From Gliomastix tumulicola (lineage: Eukaryota > Ascomycota > Sordariomycetes > Hypocreales > Bionectriaceae): a DNA stretch of 64,000 nucleotides. The stretch is taken from the NCBI GenBank assembly GCA_001599755.1, contig BCHX01000010.1, positions 161,067 to 225,066 on the forward strand, in the 5' to 3' direction. Below, in pieces: positions 34,897 through 46,574 of the stretch (position 1 is its first letter; every line of letters starts with the position of its first letter). The notes below the pieces were generated by a model. The model had not been told where the DNA came from and ran no database searches. It was given only the letters and a program-made list of their open reading frames with translations. A program made the position numbers and the translations under genes.

Positions 34897-35997
34897 ATGA
34901 AATCGTTGGACGTGCCTTCCGGAGCCTCAGTCAAGGTGCAACTGATCGACAATGGTGCAAGAATCAGATTGCCCGTCGCCCATTTCATGACGCCACCTAT
35001 CCACGGTCATAAGCACATGACTGTCCCGTCCTTCAGTTTTCTTGTTGAACATCCCTCTTCAGGCAGAAGACTTCTATTTGATCTCGGAGTGAGAAAGGAC
35101 TTGCAAGCCCTACCGCCAGCTGTCCAATCTCTAATCGCTGGGCCCGATTGGGATTTTGAGGTCACGAAAGGCGTGGACGAAATCATAGAAGAGAACGGTA
35201 TTGACGTGAAAGGAGGTGCAATTGAAGCTGTTGTGTGGAGCCATTGGCATTTCGATCACACCGGGAACGTCAGCCGGTTCCCATCGAGCACTTCTTTGGT
35301 TACTGGCCCGGGACTTCGAAGCGAATTTTCCCCCCCTTACCCCGAAGGAAAAGATTCCCCTTTACTCGCGTCCGACTTTGCGGCTCGTGAGCATCGCGAG
35401 CTGGCCTTCAATACCCGTGACTCCATCCGCATCGGCGGACTCGAAGCCATCGACTACTTCGAAGATGGATCATTCTACCTCCTCAACACCCCGGGGCACG
35501 CCATAGGGCACGTGTGTGGACTGGCCCGAGTTACGTCCACTGACGAGGGCGACCAGGAAGACACATTTGTCTACATGGGAGGCGATACAGCTCATCATGG
35601 TGGCGAGTTCAGGCCGTCAGAATACCTATCGTTGCCTGAACAGATCTCGCCGTCACCTTACAAGGCTAGATTCCCCTTGGCCTGCCCGGGGCACGTTTTC
35701 GATGTCGTTCGTCGGACTAAGAAGGCTTCTGAGCCCTTCTACAAGCTTTCTGAAGCGGTCCCTCATAATCACGAGGACGCAGTGCGCAGCAATGAGCGAA
35801 TGCAAGTCTTTGATGCCGCAGATAATGTCTTTGTCGTCATCGCCCACGATCCAAGTCTTTTAGACAAGACGGCTAGTCTGAACATCTTCCCTCACGGAAC
35901 GATGAGGAATTGGAAGACTATTGGTGCCGCTGAGAAGACTCGCTGGGCCTTCTTGAAGGACTTCATCCCCGCTATCGAGCATATAGAAACAAATTAA
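34897..35997 (+). CDS. Metallo-beta-lactamase-fold hydrolase (lactonase-like)
   Basis: 366 residues from the ATG at 34897; the frame is open further upstream, but similarity begins at KVQLIDNGARIRLP. The zinc motif HWHFDH (His 116, His 118, Asp 120, His 121) is intact, with a later TPGHAIGH, a GGDTAHH loop and a downstream VVIAHD histidine, the arrangement of AiiA-like lactonases. The closest fungal functional analogues I know are the gamma-lactamase-type enzymes of Fusarium benzoxazolinone detoxification clusters, so lactone or lactam opening is a reasonable inference. No signal peptide. It is divergent from the SDR and separated from the regulator at 38962 by a LINE. Confidence 0.87.
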   Translation: MKSLDVPSGASVKVQLIDNGARIRLPVAHFMTPPIHGHKHMTVPSFSFLVEHPSSGRRLLFDLGVRKDLQALPPAVQSLIAGPDWDFEVTKGVDEIIEENGIDVKGGAIEAVVWSHWHFDHTGNVSRFPSSTSLVTGPGLRSEFSPPYPEGKDSPLLASDFAAREHRELAFNTRDSIRIGGLEAIDYFEDGSFYLLNTPGHAIGHVCGLARVTSTDEGDQEDTFVYMGGDTAHHGGEFRPSEYLSLPEQISPSPYKARFPLACPGHVFDVVRRTKKASEPFYKLSEAVPHNHEDAVRSNERMQVFDAADNVFVVIAHDPSLLDKTASLNIFPHGTMRNWKTIGAAEKTRWAFLKDFIPAIEHIETN

Positions 35998-36311
35998 TCC
36001 TTGGAGGCTCTATCTTTATGCGAATGACCCCGGGAGCGGAATGAGTCTAATAGCTACATCGCGTGGAAAGTATCCTAAAAGCGGTCATCTGGCTCTGTCC
36101 TAACATAGCACTTGTCCTGTGTGCTATTGTTCCCCGTTTCAGCTGCAGAGTTCGGCAGTCGCCAAGTCCGTTACTGGTGAAGGGTCTTGCTACATACTCT
36201 CATTGAAGGCAGTCCAGTCCCATTGGGCTTGCTTCCGGCATCGCGATAGCCTACTAACCCATTCCATGGTGAACTCTAGTAGAATTGGATTTCCGCCTTG
36301 CATGACAGGGC
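35998..36311 (+). other. Spacer with dispersed repeat R1, copy b
   Basis: R1 occupies 36249-36307 (AACCCATTCCATGGTGAACT, then GCATGACAGGG at the end), directly against the LINE tail. Confidence 0.55.
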
Positions 36312-38590
36312 TCAGGTTCAGGTTCAGGTTCAGGTTCAATCCCTACCCGGTTGTAGCCGCCCTTTCCCAGCAGCCATGCCCGGAAGCGGGGTTTGGCTGG
36401 CCGCCGAGGTGCTTCGGACGAGCGACCGGATCATCCCACTTCGCCAGCGCCCGACGGCGCTGACCAGCTGCCTCCAAACTTCCCACCTGTCTACCTAAAC
36501 CTTCATCTACGGAAGGCGACAGCCTTCCGCAGAAGTCGGCGTTGAATGCTAATCTACGTGGATTCTAGGCTTGTACGGGCCGGAACATGCCCCCCATTTG
36601 TGCGTCCTTGTACTTACAGTCTCCCCCCAAGTGCTCGGCTTCGTCTACTTAGTGACCGCTGTCCTCGATGTGCGTGGTCGGACCTGTCCACCATGGTGAG
36701 GCGACGTGGGGGTAGGTAGCTTCGAGACTCTCCATATCGAAGCTTCCTTCGTCCTGGACGGCTTTCTGCATCGCTCTGCGTGGGCTCATTTTCGATCTCT
36801 CGTCCACGGCGTCTCTAGGGCCGAGCTGGGGCCCTTGGTTCTCCAGACCGATTCGCCGTAGGCAGTCGACGTTGTGCTCCCAGATCAGATGCTCGAGAGG
36901 CAAGCGGTGTGTTTCAATGTCTAGGGTTGGAGCCGAAGTTGCTCGGTACGCGCCGGGCACCGCCTGCGCGGCCCGCGCCTGGATGCTCTGTAGTTGGGCT
37001 AGTGTCTTGTCCGTGTACGGTCTGCCTCACGTCCGCCAATTTGTGTTGGACCACGCCGAGCATGCGTACATGATCTGTGGCACCACCACCCCGCGGTAGA
37101 TCGTCCGCGCGTCGCGAGCTACCCAAGCTGCTGAGAGCTGTGACAGTGTTGGTCGCCTTGCGCCGCACCCGTCTACGTGAGGTTTCCATCGCAGGCCGAG
37201 TCCATGATAAGACCGAGGTACTTGCATGTCGGCTTGGCCGGGATCTCACCCCACGTCGTGGACAACGGCTGCTGGGTGTCGATGCGCGTGCGTGCCCGGG
37301 TGTGGGTGAGCTAGAACTTGCTAGGCGAGAAGACCGAGGCGTGGGTCCTCGCCCACTGCTCCGCGGCCTGGAGTGTCTGCTGAAGCTTGCCGCATGTTTC
37401 CATCGTCGTATCTCCCCACGCCAAGATCGCCACGTCGTCGATGAACCCGGTCGCCGCCTTGTTGTCTGCCCAGTTACATTTTTCGATCAGGTCTGCGTTG
37501 TAGAAGATGTAGAGGATCGGCGAGAGCGGCGAGCCTTGTACTGTCCCTGTCCGCACCTTGACCCGCTTCGTCTTGAATCCATCGACAGAGATCCGGGTGT
37601 ATCGGTCCTCAAGCAGGCTTGCTATCCATCGTACTGTCTTCTCGTCAATCTTTCTCTTGCGTAGGTTGTGTAGGAGTCGCTGGTGTGACACGTTGTCGAA
37701 GGCGCCCGACACATCAAGCAGCAGGATGCTAGCGACTTGGCCCCGGTTCCATGCTTCATAGATCTTGTCGACGATGTGGTGGAGCGCGTGCTCCGTCGAT
37801 CGGCCCTTTCGGCCCCCCATGTGCGTCGAGGGAAGCAGGCCGTATGTCTCGGCCACATAGCTCAGTCGTTGCGCTATGATGGCATCCATGACCTTCCCGA
37901 TCGTGTTGAGCAGTCCGATCGGCCGGTAGGACCCCGGGATGGTGTAGTTGTGCTTGCCTTGCTTTCGCAGCACCACTGTCGTCGATTCTCTGAAGTGCTT
38001 CGGACAGTAGCTGAGTCGCAGGCTCTGGTTGAAGATCGTCACTAGGTGGGGCGTGATCCACGCCGCCGCCAGCTGCAGTGCTCGGTTTGGGATACCGTCG
38101 GGGCCGGGTGCCTTGAGCGGCGCGGCTTCTTGCAGGGCTCTCTCTACCTCTTGTCTCGTAATAGGCGGCATCTCAATGCGGTCTGGGTACATCGCATCTT
38201 CGATGTCCCCGATCTCGGCTTCCGGCGGCGGGGGAAAGAATGTCTTCCTGAAAACCTCCGCCTTCTCTGCCGGGTCCGAGACCATCTGGGCTGTGTCTGG
38301 GTCCTCCAGTGAAGGCGTGATTTCCGGAGCCTGGCTGTCCCTGTTCCTGGCCCATTTGGCCAGTCTCCACAGAGCCTCTGGCGATTCGGACGCCCTCTCC
38401 ACGCTCTCACGGTGCGCTCTCCTCAGTGCTTTCTTGATGACCCTGCCTTTGCGGTTCCTCGCCGCGCGGTACGCCTCCAATGCTTCGTCCGTGTGGTGGA
38501 GGGCGTAGAGCCGCCTGAGGCGCTTCGCCTCGACCAGCGCCTGCTTACACTCCTCGTCCCAGCCGCGTCTCGCCGCCGGGAGACCGTTGT
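36312..38590 (-). mobile_element. LINE copy A3, 5'-truncated and internally deleted
   Basis: Minus-strand LINE with a four-unit TTCAGG-type tail at its 3' end. The 3' untranslated end joins directly to ORF2 sequence at about 36659, skipping roughly 960 bases that hold the RNase H domain in the complete copy. The 5' end is lost in the middle of ORF2 near 38590. It separates the metallo-beta-lactamase gene from the regulator at 38962. Confidence 0.9.
36660..38590 (-). pseudogene. LINE ORF2 fragment: reverse transcriptase
   Basis: Contains the finger and palm region of the reverse transcriptase, with KAPGPDGIPNRAL, SYRPIGLLNTIGK, VSGAFDNVSH and the catalytic FIDDVAILAW block. The upper frame (37311-38590) is open. 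Below it the frame is broken near 37240-37310 and the RNase H domain is deleted. Confidence 0.85.
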
Positions 38591-38961
38591 TCAATTCAGC
38601 AGTTGGTGACACATAGACGGAAGCCGACAACGGAGGGGCTATACCAGATACGGTAGTTGGGACGGGCCCCGTCCGATTTCAGATGGACGGGTACCCGTCC
38701 CCCTATTGACCGCCGAGTGATAGCAACCTCTCTATGCACAGAGCGTTAGAACCTTTGGCGGCCATTATTGCGGGGCCAGACACCCCACTCACGTCTTGTA
38801 AAGAGTGTTTCGTCATACTGAAGCGGGGTTTGAGGTAATATTCCGTGACACTGCAAGGGAGGTATTTTTGCGGTACAGGTGCTCTCATCACCAGTAATTC
38901 TTCACGTCCACACATTGACGCCGCCCGTTCATCTACAAATCCTCCCCTCCGTTACATCTCG
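38591..38961. other. Upstream region of the regulator
   Basis: Holds two GC-rich palindromes near 38660-38700. No TATA box is clear. Confidence 0.45.
38685..38700. repeat. Perfect 16-bp palindrome
   Basis: GGACGGGTACCCGTCC equals its own reverse complement. An imperfect sister, GGACGGGCCCCGTCC, lies 26 bases to the left. Confidence 0.85.
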
Positions 38962-40902
38962 ATGTCAGCATTCGATCATGGCAGTTTGCAGCCTGCAAGA
39001 CGCAAGCGCCCGATGATCTCTTGCAGAGAATGTCACCGACGTAAGGAGAAGGTAATGGTGTGCGTCTCCGACAAACCTTACCAAGCTGACGTTCTAGTGT
39101 GACCGTCGCCAGCCATGTGCCCGTTGCACCAGACGAGGCAAAAGAGCATGTCATGTCGTCGACTTAGTGATGCGTTAGCTAAGGGACAGGATGCTTGTCT
39201 TTACGAGCTAGATGGCGACTATATGCGCTCAGAGGGCCCCTCAACCGTATTCGACGGTCAATCAACGATTAGTGTCCTACAGACCGATCGCTACGTGATC
39301 GCGGCGGCCTCGACTGTGAACGGAAGCGAGTTCAGGCAACTGGGCTATGCCAACAACACAAAGGGAACTCCAGGAGTCATACATGGCTTGGGTGAATCCA
39401 CAGGCTTCTCGCATAGCTCCAGCTCCTCCGATGGCCCTATCGTGGGTCAATACGCGAGCATCCTTCGAGAACTTCCGTCTCAGAAACACAGAGACATTCT
39501 AGTGCGAGCCTTCTTCGACAATGTGGCATGGCATTACGATATCGTGGACGAAGCTACCTTCGTTGGTCAGCTTTATCAATGGAGCTGCCTGTCGCATCAC
39601 CAACTACAACAAGCGCCAGACAGCTTGCCAAGCAGCCTCCGTTCTTTTCCTGCGCTGCTTTTTCAGGTTCTGGCCCAAGCACTTCTATTTCAACCTACAC
39701 ATTATGACGAGTGTCTCAATGACCTAAAATACACAGTCGACATGGAGTTATCTGATCGGGCGGCGGAATACAGTGATGCGGGTCATCGGCTTACCTCGTT
39801 GGTTGCAAAGACTGAACTCACTCTTACGACAATACAATCCGAATTCATGCGAGCCTGTTTTGAGAAGACTACCGGGGCAGTGGTAGAGGCATGGCATACA
39901 CTTGGAGTTGCTATCCGCAACGCTCAGGAACTTGGACTGCATCTACTGGAGCCGGAGTCGACATCCTACGAGGGAACCGAAAATCCCTCAGATCGCGAAT
40001 TAGGCCGTAAGCTGTGGCTGATTCTCCATCTTTGGGATGCCCATATGGCTATTATACTTGGAAGGCCAATGTCGACAAAAATGAACCCTGCCAATGTACC
40101 TTTTCCGACCTGCTCTGGCTCCGACACTGGCATGGCCGGTCCAACGCAACCTTACGACGTCATTTTATGTGGCTATCACACGGCTTATAAGTTTCTGCAA
40201 GATATACACGACATCGAAAGAGTAGAAGACGTTCATCTTCTTGTTGAGAGTATCCACGAATCTCTTCTCAGCAATATTGCGAATCTTCCTGCATGGTCTA
40301 CTACTCACAGGTCGCGCCAGGGTGATCCCCCTTGGCTCCCTGCTGCTTTGGAAACGATGCTCACCAATGTGTACTTCGTGCTATTTGCTTTGCATCGACC
40401 GTTCATTTTTACCGAGCCAAGCAGTCGCCGGAGAGCTTTCGATTCGGCAATTCAGATCTTGGAATCGCAGGCCCGGCTTTTCGACCAGACTGAGCCACTA
40501 CAACACAGGGCTTTCGCCCTGGTATTTGCAACGTTCGATGCTCTGGTGCTCATTGCAGCTCTGTACATTCGCTTTCCAACCGAATTCAAAGAGCAACTAC
40601 CCTTGACGAAGAGGAATTTGGAATGGAGTTTGAGTAGGTTGGATCTCCTGCAAGCTAGAAACAATCTCGCTGGAGCAGCTTTGAGGGTTGTTCAACGGCT
40701 ACACCATAAAATGCTGGCCGTTGTGCCCGTGGTAGGGCCTATGTGGCCTGCGGGTGGAAATTCAGAGAGTATAGAAACAGAAAATCAAGTCGACGTGTTG
40801 GAAGTTGCGTGGGGTAGCAATGCACAACTTGATATCGGCGGGAATTTGCTTCCTCCTCGACCATTGAACGAGCTTATTTGCAATGGTTTTCTCGGCACCT
40901 AA
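38962..40902 (+). CDS. Zn2Cys6 transcription factor with fungal-specific TF domain
   Basis: Exon 1 is 38962-39051. A 46-nt intron (39052-39097, GTAATG donor, GCTGAC branch, TAG acceptor) joins CRECHRRKEK to CDRRQPCARC, giving the complete six-cysteine cluster ending RACH. The frame must then change near 39150-39205. A second intron (about 39150-39205) would fit in phase but has a weak donor, so an indel is also possible. From there the frame is open to 40902. The central region (AFFDNVAWHYDIVDE, about 320 residues onward with LGRKLWLILHLWDAHM and LGRPMS) is the fungal-specific transcription factor domain. Likely a nuclear regulator of the adjoining catabolic genes; that link is inferred from proximity. 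Confidence 0.82.
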
Positions 40903-42017
40903 TGGTCAGGTCCGGCGGAGCCTTTCGATGAACTGGACTACTCCCATTTTTAATTCTTCAGCGACGGAAGATGGCTACGGAGGAGTCAATCACAACGCAG
41001 TTTGCCTCTGAGGATCCTAGGTAGCCATTCAATCTATTCAATGCTTGGCAAAATCTGCGGACCAATTAAGAGGGTTTTGTACACACATGGACTTTATAGT
41101 ATGGTTAGGGCCCACCATCGATCAATCGACGATCAAGCAGACGCATTCCTCGTGGGCCGTCTCGAGAAGGACATGAGAAGTGCATCACCTCGATCTTGTC
41201 CGGGTCGAAGGCAATGTTATTGCCCCCCGGTCCCTATCCCGGTCCCAGCCCTGTCAAAAAGGTACGTACCTAATTCAAAACTACCCCCCGGTGATATTCA
41301 AATCTACATGGGTTACAGTGGGTCCCAAAAATCAAATCTACCTACTTTTGATTTTGTACTTGTCTACTACGTCCGGGCACATTTGTGTTTACGCTAAAAG
41401 GAATAGGTGCCCAGCTATCAGAATTCGAAAGCGCGCGTCTTATACAGTACGATGCGGGTGTCCCGGGTGGATTTGCCAAAGGTCAATCAACACCCTACGC
41501 CAGATCCGGCCGTGGCAAAAATCATATCAGATTCCTCTGCGCCAGCTCTCAACGATCCAAATCCCAGCCGCCGACTTCCCTTATCGCAAACGCTACTGTG
41601 GGCTTATTATTGGATCTGGGCGAGCGCGGTGCGCTTGCATCTCGCTCGATATGAAAGGCTTCGGCACGTACATGGCCAATTGTCTCGGTATCCTAAGAAG
41701 CCGGAGTTGGAGAGCCCCACTGATCGCCGCTTAGATGGCTCGACAAGGAGCGGGGAACGAATCCAATCCCGGACGATCAGCCCTGTAAATGACGGTGCGT
41801 TCGACCAATGCGCGCTCTGTTTAAGTCACAGGTGTTATAAGCACACGTCAAAAACATCTTAAAGGTGGGATCTCACGTGTTAACTCTGACGTACCCTTCT
41901 TCATCTGATCGAGACGCTTTGCTACGCGTTCCTACAACACATGTCGTCTCTAGCTCCCTCTCTGCTGCCAGAGACTCGACCCGGGAGGCAGCACAGAGCT
42001 GCGCGTTCTCTTCTCCT
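40903..42017. other. Intergenic
   Basis: An open frame at 41407-41862 has a hydrophobic WAYYWIWASAV stretch but no recognised family. CAAATCTAC words near 41300-41350 recall those at 50635-50670. Confidence 0.4.
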
Positions 42018-42560
42018 ACCCATTAATCACGCCGGAAAGGTCTTCTGATTGGCATCAACTACGCTCGCCAGTATGGCCAGCTGCAAGGATGCGTTGACGA
42101 CGTCCGCAACATGGCTGCTTACCTCGTCGAGAATTGTGGATATAGGAGGGATGACTTGGTCATTCTCACGGATGACCGACAAGGCCCTATGAGTCTGCCT
42201 ACCAAACGGAATATTCTTCGTGCTATACTGGCTAGTCAAAGGCGCCACTCCCCACGACTCGCTATTCTTCCACTACTCCGGTGAGTTGACGATGGCTACA
42301 AGCGATTGTAGTGGGATGATGACGAGCAAATAGACAAGGCCATTGTGTTCGAACGGGAGAGTTTGACAGCGACGAGCCGGATGGATTGGACGCCTCCATC
42401 TATCCGGTTGACTTTCGACAACATGGGAGTATCAGCATCGACGAGATGCACGAGGTCATGATCCAACCATTACGGGCGGGCGTTGGGCTTACGGCCGTAT
42501 TTGATTCTTATTGCCCGGGCACATGCTCTAGCTTTCTTCCCGCCTTTGGAGGACACGGTT
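42018..42560 (+). pseudogene. Metacaspase pseudogene
   Basis: Reads GLLIGINYA, GCVDDVRNMAAYL and LVILTDDRQGPMS, the hallmark start of fungal type I metacaspases. The frame breaks near 42230: the next piece, WLVKGATPHDSLFFHYSG with the catalytic His, is in another frame, and is followed by a possible GTGAGT donor. The downstream part has YPVDF...DEMHEVMI.PL and then FDSYCPGT where FDSCHSG would be expected, so the catalytic cysteine context is altered. With the frameshift and the changed active site it cannot be a working caspase-like protease. Confidence 0.8.
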
Positions 42561-43080
42561 TGGCAGGTGAGGCGACCTGGATCCATCGGCCTCGCGAGGT
42601 TCAAACAGAAGAACGGATCAGCTCGTCAAACTCAGAATTGCACTTTTAGGTTCAGACCCACCATGCCCATATCACATTCCCTCGATTGCCACATTCCTTT
42701 CGCTGTCAATGAATTTGATCATCATCGCAAGCTCTCAGCACTGCAACTTACGCCCCTTGTCAGAATTGCAAATACGTCGTGAGAAATGAGCCAACAATGA
42801 CATGTCAAGCCATTTGTATCGAGCATTGCTGCCATTAGAAGGAGTTTAGTCGAATGCAAGAAATTACCCCTAATCCGACACCCGACTCAGTCATCCATAA
42901 AATGATTCCAGATCCGCGCGCTATGAGGTCGCTGATCATGGTAGTTCAGCCCGCCGGACTAGCAAAACCATAATCGACGAAACATCCGAAGTGCCGGGAA
43001 TAGAGCGAGTGGAAGTAGAATAATCTCGGGCGCTTTCTATCCGTTTCGGGCGAAGACCCTGGCTAGGAGGTGTGCCGCTT
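42561..43080. other. Intergenic
   Basis: Nothing recognised. Confidence 0.4.
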
Positions 43081-43986
43081 ATGGCCGCTTGTGAACCCCG
43101 AGGAGGTCTGAACAGCATACCACGCCCCAGCATACAGCGTGCTGTTTTCCCATCGATCGCTCGCACCTCGAGCTTGTCGTCGTGTTTCACATCCGAGACC
43201 AATAGTCCCAGACTCATTACACTGTCTTCCAGCCTAAATTCGCCAAATACGTCGGACGACATGGCATCAGCATCAGCCAATGTGGCTGCCTTGGAGAGCC
43301 AGGCCACCGGGGCCTTGGTCGCCCCTTCATCAAAACGCCGTAAACGATCCTCAAACCAGCTGGCACCGGCGTCCATGCCACCATGCACTTTCTTCCCTCA
43401 CAATACAACCCAGACGCCATACATGCCGAACGCAGAGCTGGACGACTGGCAGCAGAGGTGTGAGCAAGCCAGCCACGATGCGGCAGCGATGATAATGCCT
43501 GTTGTGGTCAATTCGTACAGTCCGCCCACGCCGGCTCAATTTCCCTACCAATGCTTTTTCCCTTATAAGGGAGCATCATTAGAAAGTCCGCCTTTCTCAC
43601 CCACTTTATCTATGCCAGATCTCACCGCGACAACACCCTCGATGTTGACGCTGAGCGACCACACAAACCACCCTGCCGACTGGGAGCCGGAGTATGAATT
43701 TAATACCGACATGGATATGGTTCTACAGACTCTTCCTGAGGTCGAGACAGGAGTTACCGACCAGGTCAGCCTAGGCGTTGGATACCCGTCGACGGTTGAA
43801 CAGTCGTATGCAACGGAAGAGGGTGTCGGGATTTGGCTGAATACATATCACAGCCAGCAGCAGCCCCACGGCAGTTCATCGCGGTCAGGGGACGCCATCG
43901 AAGCCGCCCGTGCAAGTCTAAAGCTACTAGGCCAAGAGTTACAGCGGCATGCGAGGGAACAGTTGGATGTTATCAATACAGATTGA
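43081..43986 (+). CDS. Unrecognised protein, low-complexity
   Basis: About 300 residues from the ATG at 43081, or about 240 from a second ATG at 43261. A KRRKR patch near residue 85 could be a nuclear signal. The rest is Ser/Pro/Thr-rich with a repeated PP-SP pattern, acidic stretches (WEPEYEFNTDMDM) and a C-terminal helix rich in Leu and Gln. It resembles activation regions of fungal transcription factors, but no DNA-binding domain is visible. A competing minus-strand frame overlaps the first half (42936-43388). The gene may be real, partial, or the end of a decayed regulator. Confidence 0.4.
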   Translation: MAACEPRGGLNSIPRPSIQRAVFPSIARTSSLSSCFTSETNSPRLITLSSSLNSPNTSDDMASASANVAALESQATGALVAPSSKRRKRSSNQLAPASMPPCTFFPHNTTQTPYMPNAELDDWQQRCEQASHDAAAMIMPVVVNSYSPPTPAQFPYQCFFPYKGASLESPPFSPTLSMPDLTATTPSMLTLSDHTNHPADWEPEYEFNTDMDMVLQTLPEVETGVTDQVSLGVGYPSTVEQSYATEEGVGIWLNTYHSQQQPHGSSSRSGDAIEAARASLKLLGQELQRHAREQLDVINTD

Positions 43987-46574
43987 TTACTTCTAAAATA
44001 AATACATAAAATGGCTTTAGTATTAGACATAGTGTTTACGAACTTCCCGCATCGTCTCATGCTTCTTCTACATTGATGGCGTCGAGTTGGAGCCGTGTGC
44101 TAGGGCCACATCTTTGGGCTTCTCAGAAGAGATCCGGGAAAGGCACTAGCCAATTACACGTCTTACACGCCTACGTGAGAATCAGTGCCACGAGTCTAGA
44201 TCAGATACCTTGCGGATTGAACAGGATTTTCTCGAGAGTTTCTGGTAGGTTTTCGTGATATCCCCTGTCCCACACTCTTCCTCCTGGACCATTCCTGATT
44301 ATTGTCTTCTCTATTAGACGGAGAAGGAAGCAATACTTAGAGTGAGTCTGTGAATCTGTCAATTCTCATACACATAAGAAAGTTTGAACTGACTTTATCA
44401 TAGTCTCTCCTACATATGGGCGGACACATGCCTTTCAACGGGTCGGCCGACTCATCGAACCTGTTTTAATGCCGACGGGGAGGCAGCAGTGATTTAGACT
44501 GGGGTTCGCCGGTCTGTCCCAGACTCACTACAGAGCATGGCTGGGCCAAAGGGAGAACGTCAGCAAGTTGATGGAACGTGAGGTTGGTATCCGGAGGCAA
44601 GATGCTAGTCTCGAATTCCAAGGCGGCGGATGGGAATGCGAAGGGCATGGCGATATTTGATTCTGGCTCGCAGGATAGTCGCCGGGATAGCGAAGGACCT
44701 CCTCGCCGGTCGTGTCACCATCGGGATGTCGGGGGCCTTGTTATTGATTTTGTCGACGGCTTGGGGGGGGGGGGTCCTCATCTTCCGTCGGGCGGCATGG
44801 CTAGGCGAATAACGGGCCCAAAATCTAGACCCTGAGACGGTACATTCCTACGATGCCAGTACTATGGGCGACGTGCTGAGAGGGCGCTCTCTATCACTGT
44901 GCCAAGGACACCACCGAAAACAGCAGGAACGAAACGTCCTAAATGTGAGTTGAAGAAGGCGAGGGGCGTCCCTTGAGTTACTAACTTCATGCTTTATACG
45001 GATATTTTTTGTGTGTGGCAGCCGGATTGGCGACTTGTGGCCATGTTCGGCGACGTTCACTCTGCGTATCCTTGTGTTCCACTGGGAAAGGGCCAGAAAT
45101 GAAGGGGAGCACGAGGGCCGAGCGGTAAAACCTCAATTTAGGGCTCCCATCTTGTCACAATCGGCGGCCTCCTCCTTTAACGCCGATGTTGGTGACGGCC
45201 GGACGATTGAAGCGGCCGGAATAGCGTGGCGGCCTTCGGATGGGTCAAAGGCACTGCTTTTGTCTCCACCCTTGGCTTACCTTGGCTTTTGCTCAGGCTC
45301 GGCCCAAGGCCTGGGTTCATTGACGATAGCCGTCGTCGTCGGTGTGGTAGACAGAACCGCCTGAACCTCCCATATGGCGGCCTCGTTTGGAGCTCCCTCA
45401 GGCTGATAATTCTGCACCTTCATCAGAGCTATCATATGTGCACGATCAGGGCCTCGTCGATGCCCTTGTCGTCCGCATCGCCCGCGCGATCGGCGAGATC
45501 TAGGCCGTATCTCGCCTGCACCGGTTCCACCGCAGTAGGATACCCTGGAGATAGCGAACTAAAGATCCAAAACAAGGAGCCCGAACAATGCGCAACGACA
45601 AAGAATCGGTCAATGACGGTGATCAAATAAGGAAGAGTGGGAGCTCCGAGACAAGTCGCCTGATTTGGTGACATATCTCGCGAAGCAATCCAGCCTATAC
45701 TGGGTTAGATGGCTACGCCCGGCGCCACCACTCATGAAAAGGTAGGTCATCGCCTTCCGCTTCGCTAGAGCACGCTTTGTACTAACATACAGATATAAAG
45801 GGTTTGCATGTAGTATCGGGAGCATTCCTCTTGCTATGTGGCCACATTCCAGACCTACGAATATGCTTTACATTCCAAGTCGGATAGTGATTGTTTCTCT
45901 TAAATGCGAAATTGCGTCCTACTGGGCGTTCAAAACGGCCAGACAAATCTCAAGCGAGATACAGATTCAGTGTCGTGGGTATAAATCTCGAACGAGCAAA
46001 GCCCATGTCAACAGGCATCCACTCAACAGCACACTATTTCTGATTCTTGCTCGATGCCACGCCTATTCAAGCTTAGATGCACACGGCGATGTGCAATCAT
46101 GAGGGGGGAATTGACCATTACAACTCAGCCGCGCGACATCGTAATGATTGAAAGCATAATGGCGGATGTACTACTAATAGGGTATAGATTTAAGCACATG
46201 TCCGAATCGCAGGGTATTAAAAGGCTCATATCGCCGATGGCTCCTAAAAAGGGCAACCTAAACCTCCCATCACAGCCGAGAAATGCACCGAATCTATTTG
46301 AGAGGGTAAAGCGAGCGGTCGCACAATCTGAGTTTGTTTTGATGGCTCCCTCCATGCTAGCCTGGAGTGCGTGTCTCAAGGCTTCACCGCCGTTTCCGTC
46401 TTCTGCAGATGATTTGAGACCCACTCTAGAGCTCAAAGCCCATTCGTAATTCCCATGCTCCAATCTAAAGCTGAGAGCTATGAATCAACACCAATTCCCT
46501 GTACGAGAACAGGTAAAAATGGCATGGAACCTTATAGTTCAGGCGCCAAAAGAAACGACGCGCCCACCTTATAC
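43987..46574. other. Long gene-poor stretch
   Basis: Many short frames on both strands, none with a motif. A G10 run lies near 44764-44773. I see no transposon end before 46575. Confidence 0.45.

Noticed and set aside
41407..41862. 151-residue frame with a hydrophobic stretch as a membrane protein
   Set aside because: Only one short hydrophobic segment and a tail rich in Arg and Ser; nothing recognised.
42936..43388. Minus-strand frame opposite the unrecognised gene at 43081
   Set aside because: It has no recognised motif and no clear start context. The plus-strand frame is longer and has a plausible low-complexity composition, so I kept only that one, with low confidence.
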